Positions 11,325 through 19,868 of a stretch of 64,000 bases of DNA are shown piece after piece (position 1 is the stretch's first letter; the number at the start of each line of letters is the position of its first letter). The notes below the pieces were generated by a model. That model worked only from the letters and a program-made list of their open reading frames with translations. It was not told the DNA's origin and made no database searches. Source of the stretch: an uncultured Roseovarius sp. (lineage in GTDB: Bacteria > Pseudomonadota > Alphaproteobacteria > Rhodobacterales > Rhodobacteraceae); assembly GCA_947499555.1 (NCBI GenBank), contig CANMOU010000001.1:1488001-1552000 (forward strand). Reading direction: 5' to 3'. The position numbers and the translations under genes were made by a program.

Positions 11325-11798
11325 CTACCCGTCGCTCTCGTCAAGGGTTGGGCCACCGGCCTCTGTCACCAGGCCGATATTGTTGAAACCACCGCGATTG
11401 AGCGCGCCCATCACTTCCATCACCTGCGCATATGACACCGCCCCATCCGCACGGAGATAGACCCGTGTGCTATCTCGTTCGGCGGCGATACCTTGCAGGC
11501 GGTTGACAAGATCACCGCGCGCGACCTCTGTCGTCTGGATCATGACGACCCCTTCGGCAGTCACGGTCACGGTCAATGGTTCCTCTTCTTCACCAGGCAG
11601 CGGATTAGCGGCTGTCTCCGGCAGGTCGACCGGCACACCGACTGTCATCAAGGGTGCTGCCACCATAAAGATGATCAAAAGCACCAACATCACATCCACG
11701 AAAGGTGTGACATTGATCTCAGACATCGGACGAGAGCGCCCCCGCCCCCGCCGCCTGCGCCCACCGCTATCTGGTTTCTGAACAACACCTGCGCCCAT
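11325..11798 (-). CDS. tolR: TolR, ExbD/TolR family proton-channel subunit
   Basis: TolR is a component of the proton-driven TolQR motor. The protein is 157 residues. An N-terminal arginine-rich cytoplasmic stretch (GRRRRGRGRSR) is followed by MSEINVTPFVDVMLVLLIIFM, the ExbD/TolR membrane helix with its proton-carrying Asp. A periplasmic domain with the YLRADGAVSYAQVMEVM pattern comes next. It lies one base after tolQ and 6 bases before tolA in the expected order. Confidence 0.95.
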   Translation of the reverse strand: MGAGVVQKPDSGGRRRRGRGRSRPMSEINVTPFVDVMLVLLIIFMVAAPLMTVGVPVDLPETAANPLPGEEEEPLTVTVTAEGVVMIQTTEVARGDLVNRLQGIAAERDSTRVYLRADGAVSYAQVMEVMGALNRGGFNNIGLVTEAGGPTLDESDG

Positions 11799-11799
11799 G

Positions 11800-12495
11800 T
11801 CAGCTATCCAACTGGCGGCTCAGGATCGTCGCGAATTCATCGGCAAAAGCCTCGTAACTGGCCACGATACCATCACAATCCGCACTGAGTTTATTATAGA
11901 AGATGACCGCTGGGATCGCCGCCAAAAGGCCAAGCCCAGTCGCCAAAAGCGCCTCGGCAATGCCGGGGGCCACAACGGCAAGGTTGGTGTTCTGTTGCTC
12001 AGCAATCTCGATAAAGGCATTCATGATGCCCCAGACCGTGCCAAAAAGCCCAATGAACGGCGTCACAGACCCGATCGAGGCCAGAATCGTAAGGCCGCTC
12101 TGCAGGTTCTTGCTTTCCTTGGCAATCGCCACATCCATCGACCGGTCAATCCGGGCGGTGGCACCGGCAATCAGGCCGCCATCATTGCGATGGCTGCGCC
12201 GCCATTCCATCATACCCGCGGCAAAGACGCGTTCGGATTGCCCCGCCGGGTCCGAACCGATCTCATCAAACAGCTCGTCCAAAGGATCGCCCGACCAGAA
12301 GCGGCGGTCAAACACGTCCGCCTCGACCCGCGCCTTGCGGTACACGATCAGTTTTTGAATGATGATCGACCAGCCCCAGAACGAGGCTATGATCAGCATC
12401 AACATCACCAATTTCACGATTAAGGTTGCGCGTGCAAATAGCGCCCACAGTGAGAAATCCATCTCCTGTGCCAATGCCAGGGTTTCTGCTTCCAT
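11800..12495 (-). CDS. tolQ: TolQ, MotA/TolQ/ExbB family motor subunit
   Basis: TolQ is an inner-membrane protein that forms the stator-like channel with TolR. The product is 231 residues with three membrane segments: near 20-42, and the paired helices around TILASIGSVTPFIGLFGTVWG and APGIAEALLATGLGLLAAIPAVIFYN. These last motifs are diagnostic of the ExbB/TolQ family. It is the first gene of tolQRAB; the 114 bases ahead of it, after the ybgC stop, could hold a promoter, but none is clear. Confidence 0.95.
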   Translation of the reverse strand: MEAETLALAQEMDFSLWALFARATLIVKLVMLMLIIASFWGWSIIIQKLIVYRKARVEADVFDRRFWSGDPLDELFDEIGSDPAGQSERVFAAGMMEWRRSHRNDGGLIAGATARIDRSMDVAIAKESKNLQSGLTILASIGSVTPFIGLFGTVWGIMNAFIEIAEQQNTNLAVVAPGIAEALLATGLGLLAAIPAVIFYNKLSADCDGIVASYEAFADEFATILSRQLDS

Positions 12496-12609
12496 CCGCC
12501 TGCTCTTTTTTATCGGCTTATTTGTGCCGTGCTTTATTGAGCGGCACGCTATCCGATTTTAAAGGGGAAAGCCAACAACAACCGCACCCCGGCGACAATC
12601 GGGCACAGT

Positions 12610-12999
12610 TTAATGCATGATCTGGCGGATATTTGCCGGTAACCGCACGGGCTGCCCAGCTTCCGTCAAGCAGGCGATTGTCACCTGAGCAGAGAAAAGT
12701 CTCTCTTCACCGCGATGCACAACCTGATCCATGATCAGCCGCGCGCCACTGACCGAGGCCACGGTCGTGCGCACCTCAAGCTCGTCATCAAATTTCGCCG
12801 GGAGGTGATAATCCGCCTCAACCCGCCGTACCGCAAAGACAACTCCGTCTTCGTCTCGCATCGCATTCTGATCGATGCCCATCTCGCGCACCCAATCACT
12901 ACGGGCCCGCTCTATGTACCTGAGGTAATTGGCATAATATACGATCCCGGCCATGTCGGTGTCTTCATAGTAAACGCGGATCGGGAAGCGGTGGGTCAT
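12610..12999 (-). CDS. ybgC: YbgC, acyl-CoA thioesterase of the Tol-Pal operon
   Basis: This is a hotdog-fold acyl-CoA thioesterase, usually the first gene of the Tol-Pal cluster. The 129-residue product has the 4-hydroxybenzoyl-CoA thioesterase-type signature YYEDTDMAGIVYYANYLRYIERAR, with the catalytic Asp in DTD. The ATG at 12999 was chosen because the signature then lies at the normal distance from the N-terminus; a 20-residue upstream extension is open but arginine-rich and unlikely. It follows thpR by 10 bases, so the Tol operon is probably read from further upstream. Confidence 0.92.
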   Translation of the reverse strand: MTHRFPIRVYYEDTDMAGIVYYANYLRYIERARSDWVREMGIDQNAMRDEDGVVFAVRRVEADYHLPAKFDDELEVRTTVASVSGARLIMDQVVHRGEERLFSAQVTIACLTEAGQPVRLPANIRQIMH

Positions 13000-13009
13000 A
13001 TGCCGGACC

Positions 13010-13567
13010 CTAGGCCGCGCCCGATACGCTGGCAAGCGGGTAGCGCGCAAGTTCGTCATAGATCGGGCCCGAAGGTGTCAATGTCGATTGATAAAGAGAA
13101 AAGGCTTCAACCGGAAAAGGCCCCGCCCGATGGGGGTTTGTGCCCGATAACCACGCCGCCAGACGCGGCTGCAACGGGTTCGACGCCCGACCGAAACGGC
13201 TAAGCGTGACATGCGGTCGAAAACGGGCACGCGGCATGACGATACCGCAGGAACGCACCGCCCCGCGCACCGCGCTTTGCAATGCTGTCAATTCCAGATG
13301 ATCCGCGACGCGCAACCAGGCCAGTTCTGCCTTCTTGCCGCCTTTGATCTCCGCATCGGCAAAAGCGATCTCAAAAGAGGGCAGTCTGATCGACGCAAGG
13401 GCATCGTTCAAGGGTTCAAGAACCTCCCGTGGCTGATCATCCAGGAACGCAAGGGTCACATGCCAGTTTTCCTCCGGCACCAGCCGACCCTGATCCAACC
13501 CACCCTGCACGTCCTCAATCGCCGCTTTGGCGGCATGACAAAGCGGAATCGCCACGAAGAGGCGCAT
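13010..13567 (-). CDS. thpR: RNA 2',3'-cyclic phosphodiesterase ThpR
   Basis: ThpR is a 2H-superfamily phosphoesterase that opens 2',3'-cyclic phosphates on RNA. Both HxTx motifs are visible: HVTLAFL at about 36 and HVTLSRF at about 121. Length is 185 residues from the ATG at 13567; a TTG two codons earlier is a possible alternative. It lies 2 bases after the upstream hypothetical gene and 10 bases before ybgC, within a continuous minus-strand gene row. Confidence 0.88.
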   Translation of the reverse strand: MRLFVAIPLCHAAKAAIEDVQGGLDQGRLVPEENWHVTLAFLDDQPREVLEPLNDALASIRLPSFEIAFADAEIKGGKKAELAWLRVADHLELTALQSAVRGAVRSCGIVMPRARFRPHVTLSRFGRASNPLQPRLAAWLSGTNPHRAGPFPVEAFSLYQSTLTPSGPIYDELARYPLASVSGAA

Positions 13568-13569
13568 CC

Positions 13570-14205
13570 TCAAACCTGCTGAATGCGCGCCGCCAGTCGC
13601 AGCGCATGGCTGGCATCCTGCGCAACCACCGGCATCACAGGATCATAGCCTGCCCGAATGACAGCGCCGATATCGGGACGCAGAATAACCTTGCCCTCCG
13701 GCGCTTGCGCCAGCGGCGAGCGCCCGACAAAGGCCGTGTCAGACCAAAGGACAATGGTTTGAACGACCTGCGCCAAGGCCAGCGTATCAGCGGGCACCTG
13801 ACTCAATTCCTCATCCATACGCAAAAAGACAAAACTCGCCTTGATCGCGCCTGCCTCATCGAAGCGGAAGATTCTGTACTGATTGGCGTCCGCCGCCTTC
13901 AGCCGCTCAACCAAGGGCCCCAGATCCGGCAGCAGCCGGTCAAGATCGGGCACCTCCGTCAATTCATCCCAGTCCCGGAAGAAAAAGAACATCAGATTCA
14001 CGCCCAGTTCCGGATCAGTCTCGGCCATGGCATGGCCTGCCATCAGCACCACCGCCTCGACCGCGCCTTTGACAATCTCCAATGTGCGGTCATCCGTGCC
14101 AAAAACAACCGGCACAATTGGTCGCCCCCAGCGCGCAAAAAGATACGTCCCGTCCGCACGCGTAAAAAGCGCCTCGACATCTTCTGGAGAGATCAAATCA
14201 GCCAT
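13570..14205 (-). CDS. Conserved hypothetical protein next to ruvB
   Basis: This is a 211-residue soluble protein with no signal peptide or membrane segment. I do not recognise a named domain. Notable parts are MADLISPEDVEALF at the start, an aromatic patch LMFFFFRDWDEL in the middle, and a hydrophobic, Ala-rich C-terminus. The composition and tight spacing to thpR (2 bases) and its position 80 bases after ruvB indicate a real gene co-transcribed with them. No function is assigned. Confidence 0.8.
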   Translation of the reverse strand: MADLISPEDVEALFTRADGTYLFARWGRPIVPVVFGTDDRTLEIVKGAVEAVVLMAGHAMAETDPELGVNLMFFFFRDWDELTEVPDLDRLLPDLGPLVERLKAADANQYRIFRFDEAGAIKASFVFLRMDEELSQVPADTLALAQVVQTIVLWSDTAFVGRSPLAQAPEGKVILRPDIGAVIRAGYDPVMPVVAQDASHALRLAARIQQV

Positions 14206-14286
14206 GCGAATCTGGTATCAAAGCTGCAAAGAGGCGCAAGAGGCCACATCTTTCTTCTTGCCAAAAATATCGACGCCGTAGGCAAA

Positions 14287-15315
14287 TCACTTGCCAAACA
14301 AATCGCTCTGACCAGGGGCTTTGGGCGCTTCCAGCCCCAAGTGACGCCACCCCAATGGCGCCAGCATCCGCCCTCTGGGTGTTCGCTGGATAAGCGCCTG
14401 CTGCAGCAGGAAGGGTTCAATCACCTCTTCCAATGCATCGCGCGCCTCCGAAAGCGCCGCGCTTAAGGTTTCTATGCCCACCGGGCCGCCCTGGTATCCT
14501 TCGGCGATCAAACGAAGGTAACGACGGTCAGCACCATCAAGACCCAGGCCATCCACACCGAGCCGTGTGAGCGCATTGTCTGCCAAAGCACGTGTGATCG
14601 CCCCGTCGCCCTCAACCACGGCAAAATCCGCCACCCGGCGCAAGAGCCGCCCAGCCACCCTTGGTGTGCCACGGGCGCGACGGGCAATTTCACGCGCGCC
14701 TTCGCTGTCGGCAGGTGTGCCCATCTGCGTGGCGTTGCGCGTGACGATCTGATGCAACTCGTCTTCCGTGTAAAACTGTAACCGCGTCGGAATGCCAAAC
14801 CGGTCCCTGAGTGGCGTGGTCAAAAGACCGAGCCGCGTGGTTGCGCCCACAAGCGTAAAAGGTTGCAGCTCAATACGCACCGTGCGCGCCGCAGGTCCCT
14901 CGCCGATCACCAGATCAAGCTCAAAATCCTCCATTGCCGGGTAAAGCACTTCTTCCACAGCCGGGTTAAGCCTGTGGATCTCGTCAATGAACAACACGTC
15001 ATTGCGTTCCAGATTTGTCAGTATCGCCGCAAGATCACCGGCCTTGGCCAGTACCGGCCCCGATGTCATCCGAAACCCAACGCCCAACTCGCGCGCCATG
15101 ATCTGCGCCAGCGTGGTTTTTCCCAAACCCGGTGGGCCATGAAAAAGCGCATGATCCATCGCCTCGCCGCGCTGTCTGGCGGATTGAATGAACACACTCA
15201 GATTGGCCCGTGCCTCTTCCTGCCCGATGAAATCGGACAACCTCTGAGGCCGCAAAGCCCGGTCGGCATCGTCCGGCAAGGGCGCAGGCCGCAGCGTTGG
15301 ATCAGGTTCACTCAT
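14287..15315 (-). CDS. ruvB: Holliday junction branch-migration helicase RuvB
   Basis: RuvB is the hexameric AAA motor that drives branch migration with RuvA. Walker A GPPGLGKT lies at about 60-67, Walker B is [10 protein letters not shown], and the sensor region is [20 protein letters not shown]. The C-terminal winged helix ends with [16 protein letters not shown]. Length is 342 residues, normal. It starts 15 bases after ruvA. Confidence 0.97.
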   Translation of the reverse strand: MSEPDPTLRPAPLPDDADRALRPQRLSDFIGQEEARANLSVFIQSARQRGEAMDHALFHGPPGLGKTTLAQIMARELGVGFRMTSGPVLAKAGDLAAILTNLERNDVLFIDEIHRLNPAVEEVLYPAMEDFELDLVIGEGPAARTVRIELQPFTLVGATTRLGLLTTPLRDRFGIPTRLQFYTEDELHQIVTRNATQMGTPADSEGAREIARRARGTPRVAGRLLRRVADFAVVEGDGAITRALADNALTRLGVDGLGLDGADRRYLRLIAEGYQGGPVGIETLSAALSEARDALEEVIEPFLLQQALIQRTPRGRMLAPLGWRHLGLEAPKAPGQSDLFGK

Positions 15316-15330
15316 GCCAGCCGCTCCTCA

Positions 15331-15996
15331 TCAATTTGGCGCCAGGAGCTTCAAAGCCGCCCGGATCAGCCCCGGCGTGTCGCCTTCGCCCTCACCAGCT
15401 GCCCGCGCCACGGCGGCGGCCGCTTCGCTTGGCATGTATCCCAGATTGGTCAGTGCCGAAAGCGCCTCGGCCTGTGCGGCAGAGGTTCCAGCCGATGGCG
15501 TCTGAACGGGCACGGGATCTTCCATCACGGCATCCACATCCGGCCCCAATACGGGCGCAGTTGCAGCCACATCTGTCGCCCCCATCGCCATGACCTCTGG
15601 CGCTTTGTCCTTCAACTCATGCACCACACGCTGCGCGGTTTTGGGCCCAATTCCCTTTGCGGCCTTGATCGACCCCGCATCGCCCAACGCAATCGCCCGG
15701 CCAACGCCCTCCGGTCCAAGCGTGCCCAGAATGGCCATCGACGCCTTCGCACCCACACCCTGCACGCTCATCAGCAACCGGTGCCATTCCTTTTCGGCCA
15801 GCGTGGTAAAGCCAAATAATTGCAGCAAATCCTCACGCACAAGAAGGTCTGTATAGACCGCGGCATGTTCACCGACCCCGGGCAAAGCCGCCAAAGTCCG
15901 ATCCGAGCAATAGACCAGATATCCAACGCCACCCACATCAATCAGGACATGGTCTGCCGCGCGATAATCGATGCGCCCCGCCAGCCGCCCGATCAT
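15331..15996 (-). CDS. ruvA: Holliday junction DNA-binding protein RuvA
   Basis: RuvA binds four-way junctions as a tetramer and loads RuvB. The 221-residue protein begins [11 protein letters not shown]. It has two helix-hairpin-helix motifs ([17 protein letters not shown] and [16 protein letters not shown]) and the RuvB-binding C-terminal domain [13 protein letters not shown]. It overlaps the ruvC stop by 4 bases, implying coupled translation. Confidence 0.96.
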   Translation of the reverse strand: MIGRLAGRIDYRAADHVLIDVGGVGYLVYCSDRTLAALPGVGEHAAVYTDLLVREDLLQLFGFTTLAEKEWHRLLMSVQGVGAKASMAILGTLGPEGVGRAIALGDAGSIKAAKGIGPKTAQRVVHELKDKAPEVMAMGATDVAATAPVLGPDVDAVMEDPVPVQTPSAGTSAAQAEALSALTNLGYMPSEAAAAVARAAGEGEGDTPGLIRAALKLLAPN

Positions 15997-16487
15997 GCGC
16001 GCTGCCTTAGCTCAGCAGCGGCAGTGGCTCCATGATGCGCATGGCAAATCGCGATGGCCAGCGCGTCTGCGGCATCGGCGCCTGCAATTTCAACCCCTGG
16101 CAATTGCACACGCACCATATGCGCCACCTGATCTTTTGCCGCGTGGCCCACACCGACCACCGTTTTCTTGACTGTGTTGGGGGCGTATTCCCCAACAGAA
16201 AGGCCAAACTGCGCCGGAACCAGCATGGCGATGCCACGAGCCTGGCCAAGCTTCAATGTGCCGGCACCATCCTTGTTGACAAAGGTCTGTTCCACCGCCG
16301 CGGCATCCGGACGGTACAGGCTCAGGATTTCCGTCAGTTGGTGGTGCAGCGACAACAAACGTTCTGCCAGGCTTTTGGGCGGCGTCTTGCACACCCCATT
16401 CGCCACATGCCGGATGCGGCTTCCCTGCATATCGATCACGCCCCAGCCAAGGTTTCGCAATCCGGGATCGATGCCAATGACCCGCAT
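15993..16487 (-). CDS. ruvC: Crossover junction endodeoxyribonuclease RuvC
   Basis: RuvC cuts Holliday junctions symmetrically. The product is 164 residues from the ATG at 16487, starting [17 protein letters not shown], where the first catalytic Asp (7) lies. The other acidic residues are in VEQTFVNKD and [16 protein letters not shown] near the C-terminus. A long in-frame upstream extension is open but rich in rare residues and lacks support. As the first gene of ruvCAB, its promoter should lie in 16488-16790. Confidence 0.95.
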   Translation of the reverse strand: MRVIGIDPGLRNLGWGVIDMQGSRIRHVANGVCKTPPKSLAERLLSLHHQLTEILSLYRPDAAAVEQTFVNKDGAGTLKLGQARGIAMLVPAQFGLSVGEYAPNTVKKTVVGVGHAAKDQVAHMVRVQLPGVEIAGADAADALAIAICHAHHGATAAAELRQRA

Positions 16488-16790
16488 ATTACCGCTCGTT
16501 GTTGTTCTTTCATTCGCGTTAGCACGAAACAAGAACAAAAACAAAGTGGAATACGCGAGGTCGGGATTATTTGCATACCGGGGCACGAACACCAGAAACT
16601 TGTTAGATGCGCACCAATTTGACGCTGACGTCGCGGAAAGGTGAATATTTAACAAAAGCTTAACAGCATTTGACCTATGCAATAGCTGCATAAGAACTAT
16701 GCAGAAAACACCACTTGTTGCACAAAAACTCCGCTCATAAATGACGCAGATCAACACGCATCATGCGTCACAAAAGCAAAGGACCTCAAA
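16488..16790. promoter_or_regulatory. Divergent intergenic region, ruvC / DUF1127 gene
   Basis: This 303-base AT-richer stretch must carry promoters for ruvC (minus) and the small DUF1127 gene (plus). TATGCA at 16676-16681 and TGCATA at 16687-16692 form a dyad, and a third TATGCA is at 16698-16703, so a regulator site is possible. A candidate plus-strand promoter is TTGTTG (16715-16720), a 17-base spacer, then TAAATG (16738-16743). These are pattern matches by eye only. No ORF here is convincing. Confidence 0.35.
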
Positions 16791-16985
16791 ATGGCTGTCA
16801 TCGACACAACCACCGTGGCCGGCGGCAAAGGCAACATCCTTAGCCGTTGGGTTCAAAACATCATCGCGCAGTACGCTGCGTGGAATGACGCCCGGATCAC
16901 ACGTAACGCGCTTTCGCGCCTGTCGGACCGGGAGCTCGAGGATATCGGGCTCAGCCGCAGCGACATCGATACAATCGCTGGCTGA
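16791..16985 (+). CDS. DUF1127 domain-containing small protein
   Basis: The product is a 64-residue protein ending in the DUF1127 motif (RNALSRLSDRELEDIGLSRSDID), which is arginine-rich and typical of alphaproteobacteria. Proteins of this family have been linked to phosphate and stress physiology and to RNA turnover; the role of this copy is unknown. It is a monocistronic gene: it has its own upstream region and a strong terminator 26 bases after the stop. The ATG at 16791 is preceded by AAAGGACCTC. Confidence 0.88.
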   Translation: MAVIDTTTVAGGKGNILSRWVQNIIAQYAAWNDARITRNALSRLSDRELEDIGLSRSDIDTIAG

Positions 16986-17010
16986 GCCAAGTCTTGTCCA
17001 AGACGAAGAA

Positions 17011-17045
17011 AGCCCTGCACGAGGACGAACGTGCAGGGCTTTTTC
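17011..17045 (+). terminator. Rho-independent terminator after the DUF1127 gene
   Basis: AGCCCTGCACG and CGTGCAGGGCT form an 11-bp perfect stem (17011-17021 with 17030-17040) around a short loop, followed by TTTTTC. This is a textbook intrinsic terminator. Confidence 0.92.
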
Positions 17046-17095
17046 GTGAGCATCAAGGAGCGACATCGTCGCGTTGGAGGGATCCTTGAAAAGTC

Positions 17096-17443
17096 TTAGT
17101 TAAACAGAACGTGCAGATGTTTCGCGATCTCAAGTGAAATCGGATCGCTTTGCATCACGAATGCACCGGCTTGTTCAACAATCGTGCCTTCATTCAGAGC
17201 TGTAACGCGCTCGTCGTAAACCGTCGCGCCAAGATGGGCGAGGATCATGCCTTTGAATAGGAAGAAGCCTACCACCAGAAATGCGAGCCCGCGAACCGAA
17301 AATCCGGTGCGGCGCCGCTTGGGGCGGAAAACAATCAGGCCTTCGCGCGTGACCCGCGCCGAGTAACCACTTGCCATTTGAGCTTTCTTGCGGTCGAGCT
17401 TTCGCAGGCGCTCGTCAAAACTTGTAAAACTATCAGCCGTCAT
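17096..17443 (-). CDS. Hypothetical single-pass membrane protein
   Basis: This is a 115-residue protein with an N-terminal basic region (RKLDRKKAQ, RPKRRRTGF), one strong membrane helix (VRGLAFLVVGFFLFKGMIL, about 50-68) and a small extracytoplasmic tail. The N-terminus is rich in Lys and Arg, consistent with a cytoplasmic N-terminus. I know no function for it. It sits alone between the DUF1127 gene and prmA, with 103 bases to prmA. Confidence 0.7.
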   Translation of the reverse strand: MTADSFTSFDERLRKLDRKKAQMASGYSARVTREGLIVFRPKRRRTGFSVRGLAFLVVGFFLFKGMILAHLGATVYDERVTALNEGTIVEQAGAFVMQSDPISLEIAKHLHVLFN

Positions 17444-17546
17444 AACAACGTCCTTATATTCGTCCTTACACCTTCACCTGACGCTAGGTTTGAATTGTGG
17501 CAAAAGTGGGGCAAGCGCCTTAATTGCGCTATTTTTTCTTTGTTTT

Positions 17547-18422
17547 TCAGACACTTTTCCGAAGCATTATCGACGACCAGTCACCAATAATCAGGCTTTC
17601 GACGACACTGTTTCCCGAAGAGGTATAAACATCGGCAATCTCTTGCCGCTGCTCATTTAGGATACCGGACAGAATCACATATCCACCCTGCGACAGCGCG
17701 TCTGTGATTCTGGGACAAAGACGGATCAACGGCCCTTTGAGGATATTTGCAAAGATCAGATCGAATGGCGCAGACGCGGCAATTCGCGGGTGATCCAACC
17801 CTTCCGCTTCAAGGCATTCAACGTGGCCACGCAACCTATTGGCGCCTACATTGGCCTCTGCCACCTCGACCGCAACGCGGTCTATGTCACTGGCCAGCAC
17901 GCGTGCCTCGGGCCACACCCGTGCCGCAGCCATGCCCAGAACGGCCGTTCCACAACCCAGGTCAAGAACCGTATTGGGTGCAAATCCAAGACCGATTGCT
18001 TTCTCCAGAAGCTGCAGACAGCCCTGCGTTGTGCCATGATGGCCTGTGCCAAAGGCCATGGAGGCTTCGATCAACAGCGGCACTGAACCCGTCGGCACTT
18101 TATCCGCGTCGTGACTGCCATAGACAAAGAACCGCCCTGCCTCAACCGGGCTTAACTCGCGCTTCACCTTGGCGACCCAGTCAACCTCGGGCAATTCTGA
18201 GACAACAAAATCCCTGGCCCCATGAATGGCTGACAGCAGTGCCAGCCCGGCAGCATCCGGCGGAGCCTGGAAATACCCACCGACTTCCCAAAGACCCGAC
18301 CCGTCTTCAAGCTCAAAAACACCCACACCGGTCGGTTCTGGCGTCAAGGCCTCCAGCGCCTCGCCCAGGGCCTCGGCCTTGTCCCTGCCCAAAAGCGTGG
18401 TCAGCGCGGTGAATGTCGGCAT
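17547..18422 (-). CDS. prmA: Ribosomal protein L11 methyltransferase PrmA
   Basis: PrmA trimethylates ribosomal protein L11 using SAM. The 291-residue protein has the SAM motif VLDLGCGTAVLGMAAA, the preceding AFGTGHHGTTQGCL segment (typical of PrmA) and the FANILKGPL catalytic region. The N-terminal domain is shorter and more divergent than in E. coli, as usual for alphaproteobacteria. It lies 24 bases after an MFS transporter gene on the same strand. Confidence 0.93.
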   Translation of the reverse strand: MPTFTALTTLLGRDKAEALGEALEALTPEPTGVGVFELEDGSGLWEVGGYFQAPPDAAGLALLSAIHGARDFVVSELPEVDWVAKVKRELSPVEAGRFFVYGSHDADKVPTGSVPLLIEASMAFGTGHHGTTQGCLQLLEKAIGLGFAPNTVLDLGCGTAVLGMAAARVWPEARVLASDIDRVAVEVAEANVGANRLRGHVECLEAEGLDHPRIAASAPFDLIFANILKGPLIRLCPRITDALSQGGYVILSGILNEQRQEIADVYTSSGNSVVESLIIGDWSSIMLRKSV

Positions 18423-18446
18423 CGCTTTGAAAACCTTTAATAAGAG

Positions 18447-19715
18447 CTATTCGGCGACCGCCGGTGCGCGTCGGGTCAGGATTGTCTCATATCCCGGTTC
18501 CGGATGGCGTGGAATAAGCAATGCCAGCAGGAATGAAATCGAAGCCATCCCGGCAGCCAGCACAAACACTGCCACGGGCGAGACAAGCCAGAGGTAGCCC
18601 AAAGACGCAGGCAGAAACACCGCTGCGATATGGTTTATTGTAAAGGCCACGGCAGCCGTGGGCGCAATATCCCCGGGATCGGCGATTTTCTGGAAATAGG
18701 TCTTGAGCGCAAGTGCGAGCGCAAAGAGCAGATGATCGACCACATAAAGCACCATCGCAAGCAAAACGCCCCAACCGAACATGTAGAGCCCACCATAAAG
18801 CAAAAACACAATCGCAAGCCCGGCATACTCGAAAAGCAGCGTTGCGCGCTCACCAAAGGCATGCACGGCACGGCCCATAAATGGCGCAAAGACTATATTG
18901 GCCACAAGGTTGATCATATAGAGTGCCGTGACCTCATGCACTTCAAAGCCGAATTTCTCGACCATCATGAACCCGGCGAAGACGATGAAGATCTGCCGTC
19001 GCGCGCCAGACATGAACTGCAGCGCATAATAAAGCCAGTAGCGGCGGCGCAGGATCATCTTCTTGATCTGCGGATTGGGCGCCTCGAACTGCGGGAAAGC
19101 CAACAGGCAATAAAGCGCGATCAGCACTGTCGCACCTCCGGCCACCATAAAGACCGTGTTATAACTCAGGCTGAGGGTCTCCCATGTCAGCACGATGAGA
19201 ACATAAGCCAGCAGCGTGACGGTAGAGCCCGCCGAGAGGAGCCATCCAAGGATCTGTGGGGCCCGGTGTTTCGGCAGCCATTGAAGCTGCAGAGATTGAT
19301 TGACCGTTTCATAATAGTGAAACCCGATCGAGCTGAGCATGGTGATCGTAAGAATTCCGCCCATGGTCGGAAACTGGGCGGTGATGGCGGTCGCCACGCC
19401 CAGCAAGATCAGGGAAATCAGCGCCAGGGTCTGTTCGCGAATGAAAATGATGATGGCAATCACACCAATGGCCAGAAAACCCGGGATCTCGCGCACCGTG
19501 TGGAGCCATCCGTTATCCGAGCCATCAAAGTCAGCCACTTCGATGATGAAATTATTGATCAGCGCCATCCATGTCGAAAAGGCCAACGGCATCGCAGCTG
19601 CCATGAGAAACAGCAACACCACGGGCCGCCGCCACTTTGGCAGGTGATGCGCATCATCAAGAGGAAACGTCTTGGCCATGCCAAACCCATACGCCTGTCG
19701 ATTGGCTTTGACCAT
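18447..19715 (-). CDS. MFS transporter
   Basis: This is a major facilitator-type membrane protein of about 422 residues with roughly 12 hydrophobic segments. There is a charged loop in the middle (PQFEAPNPQIKKMILRRRYWLYYALQF). The substrate is unknown. The start at 19715 (MVKANR) is preferred because GCAGGA lies 6 bases ahead; an internal ATG at 19679 (MAKTFPLDD) is an alternative with a poorer site. It is divergent from the DUF3179 gene and 24 bases ahead of prmA. Confidence 0.82.
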   Translation of the reverse strand: MVKANRQAYGFGMAKTFPLDDAHHLPKWRRPVVLLFLMAAAMPLAFSTWMALINNFIIEVADFDGSDNGWLHTVREIPGFLAIGVIAIIIFIREQTLALISLILLGVATAITAQFPTMGGILTITMLSSIGFHYYETVNQSLQLQWLPKHRAPQILGWLLSAGSTVTLLAYVLIVLTWETLSLSYNTVFMVAGGATVLIALYCLLAFPQFEAPNPQIKKMILRRRYWLYYALQFMSGARRQIFIVFAGFMMVEKFGFEVHEVTALYMINLVANIVFAPFMGRAVHAFGERATLLFEYAGLAIVFLLYGGLYMFGWGVLLAMVLYVVDHLLFALALALKTYFQKIADPGDIAPTAAVAFTINHIAAVFLPASLGYLWLVSPVAVFVLAAGMASISFLLALLIPRHPEPGYETILTRRAPAVAE

Positions 19716-19868
19716 GACACATCCTGCAGAGCCGATGTGCATAAATGTGGGGTCGCGCCCGCAAAAAGCGGCCACCCATGCCTCACGCTTCTGCACATTG
19801 AGGTGAAACCGGGCTGTCGTCGCGCCTGGCCTGCGCTACAAGCAGAACACGTCTGAAAAGGATCCCGC

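Noticed and set aside
13429-14466. Long plus-strand frame opposite thpR, the hypothetical gene and ruvB end
   Set aside because: Composition is Gln/Arg/His-rich and it crosses three real genes on the other strand.
18630-19856. Plus-strand frame of about 400 codons opposite the MFS gene
   Set aside because: The minus strand encodes a clear 12-helix transporter; the antisense product is charged with no motif.
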